Origin: Nitrosomonas sp. | Lineage (GTDB): Bacteria > Pseudomonadota > Gammaproteobacteria > Burkholderiales > Nitrosomonadaceae | Assembly (NCBI GenBank): GCA_017994575.1 | Contig: JAGOKN010000013.1 | Span: 1-47,692 of the forward strand | DNA length: 47,692 nucleotides | Direction: 5' to 3' | In this document: positions 41,436-47,692 of the stretch, in pieces | Numbering within the stretch: position 1 is the first letter of the stretch | Layout of the letters: every line of letters begins with the position of its first letter | Made by a program: the position numbers and the translations under genes | The notes under the pieces: model-generated | The model's database searches: none | What the model saw: the letters and a program-made list of their open reading frames with translations, nothing else | Told to the model about the DNA's origin: nothing

Positions 41436-41828
41436 ATGCGAACCAAACTCTACGTTTTTAAACCTACTAAAGTCACTATCCAAGTACTGAATTCGCGCGA
41501 CAATCATGCCACGCTTACTGTTGAAAATCTCAATACGCCCAATCGCAATGCCACTGGCAGTTTCGATCTAGCCAGCGGCGTATATGTCATTATGTCACAG
41601 AGCAAATTGGGCATAACCGGACGGGATATCCATGTTGAATCTTCCTTCGAGGATAAAGAAATCTGGTCGACTCATCACCACATATTCGGTGACAATAGCC
41701 GTATCACGACTTCACTGCAAGATCGGGATAAGGCTCTCAATCTAACCACCAATATCGTCAGCCTGGAGACCAATATCGCTCACGAGCCAGCCAGACAATT
41801 TCTTCAAATCACTCGAATTGATATTTGA
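41436..41828 (+). CDS. Hypothetical protein, 130 residues
   Basis: No family is recognised. There is no signal peptide or membrane segment. The sequence is beta-rich with many Thr, Asn and Ser (VENLNTPNRNATGSFDLASG, VYVIMSQSKLGITGRD). The ribosome site is weak. It converges on the next gene and ends in a small hairpin region. Confidence 0.6.
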   Translation: MRTKLYVFKPTKVTIQVLNSRDNHATLTVENLNTPNRNATGSFDLASGVYVIMSQSKLGITGRDIHVESSFEDKEIWSTHHHIFGDNSRITTSLQDRDKALNLTTNIVSLETNIAHEPARQFLQITRIDI

Positions 41829-41885
41829 ATAACCGATTTCTTGATTAAAGCATGACTGTTTATACGTAATAATTGAGAATTGGCA

Positions 41886-41914
41886 GATGATCCCGCTCCA
41901 AGAGCGAAATCATC
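41886..41914. terminator. Hairpin between convergent genes
   Basis: GATGAT and ATCATC form the outer stem, and CGCTC and GAGCG the inner stem around a CAA loop, with a two-by-two internal loop. It is placed to end transcription from both sides, but no T-run is seen. Confidence 0.35.
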
Positions 41915-41985
41915 CCAAAGTAGGTTGATCGGATCAGCCATTACCTAAATTAAACTCTCAGATAATCAAGCACGAACCAGAAGCC

Positions 41986-42468
41986 CTAAATACGCGGGCC
42001 TTCAACAAATAACACCACCAAACTGGCTTTTTGCGCATCGGCAAATGCAGCCCCTAGTCTATGCGCAACAAAACGCAGGGTAACAGTCTGTCCCGCCGTA
42101 CAACTGTCAATACGCTGATAGTGCGCGGTAGCCCAAGTCGTGCCTGAATCAGTGTATTGCCTTAATAAATGGTGATGATTGATATCCGCAGCCAAAGAAT
42201 TTTTTGAAATACCATATTGGATATCCACCTCGCCCGCGCTACCGCTGGTATTCATACTAATTTGCCCGCTGGCAGTGGAAATCAGGAAACCCGCTAAAGG
42301 ACACGTCACGGTTACGGCATTCACTACCGTTGGTGCAGCCGGACTCGTGCTACTAATGTTCTTAAATTGTACGAAATTTGAATCCATGCCGCTTTCACCA
42401 GCAAAAACAGCACTCGCATAGAAAAAAACACAGAAAATGCCGATCAAAGATAAATATCGAGTAAACAT
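41986..42468 (-). CDS. Secreted hypothetical protein, 160 residues
   Basis: A signal peptide (YLSLIGIFCVFFYASAVFA) is followed by a mature beta-rich domain. This starts with VQFKNISSTSPAAPTVVNAV, contains TCPLAGFLISTASGQIS and ends LVVLFVEGPRI. Two cysteines (TCPL, SCTAG) may pair. An AAGGAGA-like site precedes the ATG. The pattern recalls small surface-exposed domains with no known enzyme role. I do not recognise the family. Confidence 0.72.
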   Translation of the reverse strand: MFTRYLSLIGIFCVFFYASAVFAGESGMDSNFVQFKNISSTSPAAPTVVNAVTVTCPLAGFLISTASGQISMNTSGSAGEVDIQYGISKNSLAADINHHHLLRQYTDSGTTWATAHYQRIDSCTAGQTVTLRFVAHRLGAAFADAQKASLVVLFVEGPRI

Positions 42469-42659
42469 CGTAATCTCCTTGAAATTGATGAGTCTAGAAC
42501 AGACAATTGCCAGTCAGAAAGATACTTTTCCTCAAATGAATCCTACCGAAAAGCAGAACTGGACAATCAATACACTAGCACAATAATCGCCACGCATTCT
42601 GATTAACCAACAACTATTAGTCATTTAAAGAAAAACCGGAATTGAACGAATGCTCACTG

Positions 42660-43247
42660 CTACGCGGCGAGCATTCGCCTTCGATGCGCGATCATCATCA
42701 TTAACAGCACGCATACTGTCGCAATAACTGCTGGAAATAATAGCGTGGTCATCGAATAATTCTCAAATGCCATCATCACCAATAGATTACGCACTGCGAA
42801 TAAACCAAAAAATAGCAACGATTCTGAATACGGAAAATGATAAGCCTTTCTCACTGTAGGTCCAAACCCAAGTACATCGACGGTAGTCAACATCACGATC
42901 GCCCACAGCGGATCTGAAGTCAAATACCACAACGGCAATGACGACATGGCCGCGAAAAAAAACAACCAGTCTGCTTTAGTGATGGTCACGTCCGCACGTT
43001 TCATAAAGGCCAGGCACGCAATGAAAATCGTAATACTTCCCGAAACTCCGATCGGCCAGGCACCCACACCGCCGTTAGCCTCGAGCTGCGCCAGAAAAGC
43101 CATCAAGGTGGTCGCTCCCCAAATCACCCAGGAAAACACATGCGGTTTGATGGTGCCACTAAAGATTGCGCGGATATAGGGAATGTAGGCTGCCAATGTC
43201 AGCACGATGGCAATGAAACTCAGGATTTCTTTGTAGAGCGTGATCAC
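42660..43247 (-). CDS. Multi-span membrane protein with PQ-loop/SWEET-like repeats
   Basis: The product is 195 residues with about six or seven membrane spans. Two similar stretches, AAYIPYIRAIFSGTIKPHVF followed by SWVIWG, and LGFGPTVRKAYHFPYSESLL followed by FFGLFAVRNLL, resemble the proline-centred repeats of PQ-loop/SemiSWEET transporters. The resemblance is by pattern only. The substrate is unknown. It is downstream of the 244-residue hypothetical gene on the same strand, with a hairpin between. Confidence 0.7.
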   Translation of the reverse strand: MITLYKEILSFIAIVLTLAAYIPYIRAIFSGTIKPHVFSWVIWGATTLMAFLAQLEANGGVGAWPIGVSGSITIFIACLAFMKRADVTITKADWLFFFAAMSSLPLWYLTSDPLWAIVMLTTVDVLGFGPTVRKAYHFPYSESLLFFGLFAVRNLLVMMAFENYSMTTLLFPAVIATVCVLLMMMIAHRRRMLAA

Positions 43248-43295
43248 TTTGTTTTTCTTTATTTAACATCCATATTGAACGACGAAACTCATAAT

Positions 43296-43317
43296 TTGCA
43301 CTCAAATGTGAGTGCAA
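43296..43317. repeat. Perfect 9-bp inverted repeat upstream of the membrane-protein gene
   Basis: TTGCACTCA and TGAGTGCAA flank AATG, 49 bases before the start of the membrane-protein gene. Without a T-run, an operator is as likely as a terminator for the upstream gene. Confidence 0.45.
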
Positions 43318-43423
43318 TAGGTAAATCGTATTGCACCACAAAGACATATCCAGTTTGATAATTGAAAATTAAATTGCAGTTTGCAAACTCATTTCAACCT
43401 GCAGTTCATTTTCTGATTTCTTT

Positions 43424-44158
43424 TCACTCCCAAATCACCATCTTAAAGCGCTCTTTAACGATGCCAAAGTAGTTGCATTTCCAGTCGCTTTGCGCAAAGA
43501 AATCCAGGTGATGCCATTGGTCTTTCAGTTTCAGGATGCAGGCGGCTGCATCATCCCAGTCCGTGGCGGCAAATTTAGCCTCCAATTGTTGTTTGCGTTC
43601 GGCGACTTCGTCATAGTCAAAGCCGTCGTATTCCCAGTGCAACACTTCAAACACGTTGCCGGCACGGTCCGCATAATCCATACTGAAATCCAATCCCCAC
43701 TTGGGGCGCATCTTGATGATTTTATAGACCAATGGATTCAATTGCGCCCATTGTTCCAATTGTTCCAGAGCGTTTCCGCTATACCCTTTGCGCTCAAACA
43801 ACAGGCTATGGTTGAGAACAGCACCTTCCACCCTGTTCGGCTGTGTAAACCAAGGGGCCTTTACGGCATGCCGGTGCTCTCTGTGGGCGTGTGCGTGCGT
43901 TAAGTTGGCCTCTGCATAAAGTTGCTCTAAATCGGTTAAGTCATAGCCGTTTTGATCAAAAAGCGCCAGTTCGCTGGCCAAGGGCGGGCATGGTTTTTCG
44001 ATAGGCTGACTCCAATGTCCATTGGGATTCAATTGATTGTCTGTTAGATCTAAGTAGCTCATGATAAATGGAAAATCACTCTGGTTAAGAAAAATAAATC
44101 TACTGCATGACATTTTTTCTGCCAAACGCATACGGTATTGGTCAATCCAGTCACTCAT
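43424..44158 (-). CDS. Hypothetical cytoplasmic protein, 244 residues
   Basis: The start is placed at the ATG at 44158 (MSDWIDQYRMRLAEKM); a TTG seven codons upstream is less likely. The sequence is rich in Trp, Tyr, Asp and His, with AHAHREHRHAVKAPWF near the middle and FEVLHWEYDGFDYDEVAERK towards the end. There is no signal peptide or membrane span. I do not recognise a family; the C-terminal Trp/Asp/His pattern does not match a catalytic motif I know. It lies downstream of bioD but 49 bases away. Confidence 0.75.
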   Translation of the reverse strand: MSDWIDQYRMRLAEKMSCSRFIFLNQSDFPFIMSYLDLTDNQLNPNGHWSQPIEKPCPPLASELALFDQNGYDLTDLEQLYAEANLTHAHAHREHRHAVKAPWFTQPNRVEGAVLNHSLLFERKGYSGNALEQLEQWAQLNPLVYKIIKMRPKWGLDFSMDYADRAGNVFEVLHWEYDGFDYDEVAERKQQLEAKFAATDWDDAAACILKLKDQWHHLDFFAQSDWKCNYFGIVKERFKMVIWE

Positions 44159-44206
44159 TCGGTTCACTGCGTACCTCAAGTCACCAAGTCGGATTCCTCT
44201 AGGAAT

Positions 44207-44884
44207 TCACGCAGTGAAATTGATCAGTAATTGGGTATTCACTAATCCGGCGATCTGCTGACTATCGGTTTCCTCACAAAACGGCAAAATCCCGAGCAGC
44301 GGGCAAAGCATGCGTTTCTTCAGCGTATCGATATTTTCTGCAACGGCCATCATCCCTGGATCGATGCCATTCGCCACCCATCCGGCCAATGTCAGACCGG
44401 CAACTCGAATTGCTTGGGCGGTCAGCAACGCATGATTCAAACAACCGAGGCGCATGCCGACCACCAATATCATCGGCAGATTCAGCACTTGCGCCAGATC
44501 CGCGCCTGTTTGATCATTGTTGACCGGCACCAGAAACCCACCGGCTCCTTCGACGATAACAACCTCCGCACGCTTGCAAAGCTCGCGGTACGCTTGGTGA
44601 ATAACCGTCAGATCAATGCCCGCTCCCATTTGCTGTGCGGCGATATGCGGAGAAATGGGCGGATCAAAGGCATAGGGATTGACATGCTGGCGTGAAACAA
44701 CCACATTACTTGCCGCCAGTAACCGTTCAACATCCATCCATTGACCGTTTTCACGACCGGCGGCGATTGGTTTCATGCCAACCACCGATTTTCCTTGTGC
44801 TGCGAAAGCACGCAGCAATGCACAGCTTACGGTGGTTTTGCCGATGCCGGTATCGGTTCCGGTCACGAAGTAACCTGTCGTCAT
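44207..44884 (-). CDS. bioD: Dethiobiotin synthetase
   Basis: BioD carboxylates diaminopelargonate with ATP to close the ureido ring of dethiobiotin. The 225 residues carry the P-loop TDTGIGKTTVSCALL (about 9-23), the KPIAAG substrate loop and the VEGAGGFLVPVN motif. It is the last gene of the bio run, 13 bases after bioC. Confidence 0.97.
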   Translation of the reverse strand: MTTGYFVTGTDTGIGKTTVSCALLRAFAAQGKSVVGMKPIAAGRENGQWMDVERLLAASNVVVSRQHVNPYAFDPPISPHIAAQQMGAGIDLTVIHQAYRELCKRAEVVIVEGAGGFLVPVNNDQTGADLAQVLNLPMILVVGMRLGCLNHALLTAQAIRVAGLTLAGWVANGIDPGMMAVAENIDTLKKRMLCPLLGILPFCEETDSQQIAGLVNTQLLINFTA

Positions 44885-44897
44885 ACGCTAGCGCGGG

Positions 44898-45773
44898 CTA
44901 CCCCATTAATCCCAGTTGCCTGCGGGTTTCAGGGGTTAACACCGATCTGCGCAGCGGCTTCCAGGCATGGCCATAGACCACTTCGAAGGTTGCTGGCAGC
45001 TTGCCATCCGTGCGTAATTTTTCATATTCACCGATGGCTTTCTGCCAGACATTTTTTCCCATCAATCCCCTGCGCCTGCCTTGCATCACATTATGTGCGC
45101 CGATGGCTTTTAAATCGCGCATCACGCTCGTGACATCCGGATAGGTCACAGTGATGTATTCCATATCCATTACCGGTGTGGAAAAACCATTGCGCACCAG
45201 TAAATCACCAATATCGTGCATGTCGATGAAGCGATTCACATGACTGAAAGTATCCACTTGCGCAAACGACTGGCGCAATTCCTTTAAGGTATCCGGACCA
45301 AAGGTACTGAACATCAGCAGGCCATCAGTACGCAAAATGCGATTCATCTCACTGAACGTATGATCCAGATCATTGCACCATTGTAGCGCAAGATTCGACC
45401 ACACCAAGCCGACGCTGGCATCTTTCACCGGAGGATTTTCGATATCGGCACACAGATAGCTGGCACGCTGCTGATGCAACAGGCGCTGCCACCAGGTCGT
45501 ATCGGGACGAGCGTACGATAGCATCGACCAGGCAATATCGAGCGCAATCAGTTGACTGGAAGAATATCTTTTTGCCAGTAGCTGGGTACCATAGCCAGTA
45601 CCGCTTCCGGCATCGATAATGATGTCAGGCAGATATTTGATATATTCCAGGCGCGACAGCATACGGTTACAAACTTCGCGTTGCAGCACAGCAGCCTGGT
45701 CGTAGCTGGTTGCTGCACGCTCAAACGCGTTGCGCAGGTGCTTCTTTTCAAGAATGTGTTCGTCGGAATTCAT
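44898..45773 (-). CDS. bioC: Malonyl-ACP O-methyltransferase
   Basis: BioC methylates malonyl-ACP with S-adenosylmethionine, which disguises it so that fatty acid synthesis can make pimeloyl-ACP methyl ester. The 291 residues contain AFERAATSYDQAAVLQREV (the BioC N-terminal hallmark), the SAM motif IDAGSGTGYGT, and LALQWCNDLDHTFSEMNRIL. It overlaps bioH by 26 bases. Confidence 0.95.
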   Translation of the reverse strand: MNSDEHILEKKHLRNAFERAATSYDQAAVLQREVCNRMLSRLEYIKYLPDIIIDAGSGTGYGTQLLAKRYSSSQLIALDIAWSMLSYARPDTTWWQRLLHQQRASYLCADIENPPVKDASVGLVWSNLALQWCNDLDHTFSEMNRILRTDGLLMFSTFGPDTLKELRQSFAQVDTFSHVNRFIDMHDIGDLLVRNGFSTPVMDMEYITVTYPDVTSVMRDLKAIGAHNVMQGRRRGLMGKNVWQKAIGEYEKLRTDGKLPATFEVVYGHAWKPLRRSVLTPETRRQLGLMG

Positions 45774-46521
45774 GTAAATGGGTCATAAATTGATCGGGAT
45801 AGGATAAAAATGGCGCATGGCCGCAATGTGGAAACATCACCAACTGCGATTGCGGCAACTGCTGATGCATCCAATGGGCAGCGGCTGGATGGGTGATAAC
45901 GTCATTTTCGCCGTGTAATAGTAAGACTGGCTGTTTGATTGCTTGCATTTGCATGCGCACATCATTGTCTTGCAATATCTTCAAGCCTTTCTGCAATGAT
46001 TCAGCATCAGGCTCGGTACGCTGAAAGAAGTGTTTGCGCAACTGTGACAAAATCCTTGCCGCATTGTGATCGCCACTCATTTGCAGGGTTAAAAACCGGT
46101 TGATTGTCGTAGCGTAATTTTGTTTCAAATTCTCTAAAAATAATTGCAACAGTTTGTGTTCCATACCCCATTCCCAATCATTACGCTTGGCAAAGCAAGG
46201 CGTAGTAGAAATCAGGATCAGTTTCTGCACGCGGGACGGCTCACGCAGCGCTAATTCCATCGCAATCTGCCCACCCAGAGACCAGCCCCCCAGTAGACAG
46301 TTCTCGGGCAGAATCGCTGTGATGAGATCAATCATATGCTCCAGCGTTCCAGGTTCACACGCAGGACTCAATCCATGCCCCGGCAAATCCACCAAATGCA
46401 GGCGGAACCGCTCACTCAATTGATCGCGAATCCCACTCCAGATACCACTGTGCATGGCCCAGCCGTGCAATAACACAAGATCGGGACCGCTCCCTATGGA
46501 TTCGATATGCAATGGCGTCAT
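45748..46521 (-). CDS. bioH: Pimeloyl-ACP methyl ester carboxylesterase
   Basis: BioH removes the methyl group that BioC added, which ends chain growth. The 257-residue alpha/beta hydrolase has LVLLHGWAMHSGIW (oxyanion region), the nucleophile Ser81 in GGWSLGG, an Asp in GENDVITH and the His in PHCGHAPF. It overlaps both neighbours (4 bases with bioF, 26 with bioC), so it is a true operon member rather than the unlinked bioH of E. coli. Confidence 0.95.
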   Translation of the reverse strand: MTPLHIESIGSGPDLVLLHGWAMHSGIWSGIRDQLSERFRLHLVDLPGHGLSPACEPGTLEHMIDLITAILPENCLLGGWSLGGQIAMELALREPSRVQKLILISTTPCFAKRNDWEWGMEHKLLQLFLENLKQNYATTINRFLTLQMSGDHNAARILSQLRKHFFQRTEPDAESLQKGLKILQDNDVRMQMQAIKQPVLLLHGENDVITHPAAAHWMHQQLPQSQLVMFPHCGHAPFLSYPDQFMTHLHEFRRTHS

Positions 46522-47684
46522 GACAAAGATGCTAGTTGATGCAACGCTTGCGTTAAGCGCACGATATCCTGGGGCTGATGTGCCGCCGATAGGGAAATAC
46601 GTAATCGTGCCGTACCTTGTGGCACGGTAGGTGGGCGAATGGCGGGTACCAGAATCCCCTGTTCGCGTAATGCTTGACTGATGCGCACCGCTTCATCACT
46701 CGCACCGATCAATAAAGGTTGAATGGGCGTATCGGAAGGCAGCAATCTCCAGGGTGATGAGCGCAATCCTTCTCTCAGTTGTTGAATATGTTGCGTCAAT
46801 CTTTCACGCCGCCATTCATCTTGCTCAATCCTTTTAAGACTGGCCAATAATGCGTGTGACAACAGCGATGGAGTAGCGGTTGTATATATATAACTGCGGG
46901 CGGTCTGTATGAGCGTTTCAATGATTTCCGGCTGCGCTGCGACAAATGCACCAAACACACCGGCCGCTTTGCCCAGCGTTGCCATATACACAATATGAGG
47001 CGAATGTCTGGCAGGGTTATCCGGCAAAAATAAACTGCCTCGCCCTTGCTGACCTAATACGCCGAAACCATGCGCATCATCTAATAACAACCAGGCATGA
47101 TATTTTTCACACAGCGCTACCACTTGTCGAATGGGCGTCCTATCCCCCTCCATACTGAATACCGCGTCAATGATTACCAGTTTGCGTCTAGCTGTGGATG
47201 CAGCTAAGCGCTGCTCCAGAGAGGTGAAATCAAGATGTGGAAAGCGAATGAATTTGGCTCGCGATAACAATGCCGCATCGTTCAGTGAGGCATGATTCAG
47301 TTTATCGGCAAAAATGGCATCCTCACGTCCCACCAATGCTGTAACCACACCAATGTTGGCCATATAACCGGTGGAAAACAGCAAGGCTTTTGGGAAGCCG
47401 GTGAAATCTGCCAATGCTTCTTCCATACGATGATGCGCAGTAGAGTGACCGTTAATCAGATGCGACGCACCTGCACCCACGCCATATTGCTGTGCGCCTT
47501 CGCAGACTGACTGAATTAATTCGGGATGGCTGGCCAACCCCAGATAATCATTGCTACTGAAAGCAAGATATTCACGATCGTCGATGGTGATGTGAGCTGC
47601 CTGCGGGCCTTCCAATACTTGCCGAACACGCCGCAAACCTTGTTGATCGCGAGCACGCAGCTGTTCGGTTAACTCAGAAAACAT
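46518..47684 (-). CDS. bioF: 8-amino-7-oxononanoate synthase
   Basis: This PLP enzyme joins pimeloyl-ACP and alanine. The 388 residues include SSNDYLGLASHPELI, GAGASHLINGHSTAHH, LLLDDAHGFGVLG and the cofactor Lys in MATLGKAAGVFG. The start at 47684 lies eight bases from the window edge, so the promoter and any upstream bio gene (bioB or bioA) cannot be seen. Confidence 0.97.
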   Translation of the reverse strand: MFSELTEQLRARDQQGLRRVRQVLEGPQAAHITIDDREYLAFSSNDYLGLASHPELIQSVCEGAQQYGVGAGASHLINGHSTAHHRMEEALADFTGFPKALLFSTGYMANIGVVTALVGREDAIFADKLNHASLNDAALLSRAKFIRFPHLDFTSLEQRLAASTARRKLVIIDAVFSMEGDRTPIRQVVALCEKYHAWLLLDDAHGFGVLGQQGRGSLFLPDNPARHSPHIVYMATLGKAAGVFGAFVAAQPEIIETLIQTARSYIYTTATPSLLSHALLASLKRIEQDEWRRERLTQHIQQLREGLRSSPWRLLPSDTPIQPLLIGASDEAVRISQALREQGILVPAIRPPTVPQGTARLRISLSAAHQPQDIVRLTQALHQLASLS

Positions 47685-47692
47685 GCATCACA

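Overview
The window looks like a chromosomal segment of an ammonia-oxidising betaproteobacterium of the Nitrosomonas type. That placement is inferred from protein resemblance and gene order (hfq-hflX-hflK-hflC, a DUF2065 gene, hisZ-purA; ilvI-ilvH-ilvC-psd-pssA-leuA; a Nitrosomonas-style dihaem cytochrome c peroxidase). No amo or hao gene is present to confirm it. Base composition is moderately AT-rich. No rRNA, tRNA or CRISPR array was recognised.

Region 1 (1-1431): the 3' two thirds of an ABC-F ATPase gene (ybiT) overlap a small exported coiled-coil protein. Region 2 (1432-7020) is an accessory graveyard. It holds a possible IS256-like 5' end and, inside it, a decayed IS5-family element. 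That element is itself split by an intact 1191-bp IS5-group element with TTAA duplications. An internally deleted type II-like cas2 relic is fused to the edge of the decayed element. Next come a perfect 16-bp inverted repeat, one intact gene for a secreted eight-repeat protein, a frameshifted yciA-type thioesterase, a C-terminal scrap of purC, another piece of the same decayed IS, and an IS3-family orfB relic.

Region 3 (7025-31331) is dense core genome, mostly on the minus strand. It contains a GNAT acetyltransferase, purA, hisZ, the HflKC protease-modulator genes with hflX and hfq, cytochrome c peroxidase and rppH. On the plus strand are proS and a lytic transglycosylase. A long minus-strand run follows: nitrilase-like amidase, tldD, ilvI, ilvH, ilvC, psd, pssA, leuA and a TlpA-like thioredoxin. 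It joins branched-chain amino acid synthesis to phosphatidylethanolamine synthesis. Divergent from it is glnE, which controls glutamine synthetase.

Region 4 (31495-44158) is mixed and more lineage-specific. It holds a type IV pilin with a clear terminator and a possible sigma-54 promoter; an ADP-ribosylglycohydrolase-fold protein that seems to lack its metal ligands; an RTX metalloprotease; a small secreted protein; a periplasmic-binding-protein/membrane-domain fusion; an HDOD protein with a degenerate EAL domain; and several orphan small, secreted or membrane proteins. Two further relics of the decayed IS5-family element are scattered here.

Region 5 (44207-47684) is a tight biotin operon, bioF-bioH-bioC-bioD on the minus strand. 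It covers pimeloyl-ACP priming (BioC, BioH) and ring assembly (BioF, BioD). bioA and bioB are not in the window.

The most notable non-core signals are the cas2 relic, the nested insertion series, the binding-protein/membrane fusion and the apparently catalytically dead ADP-ribosylglycohydrolase.
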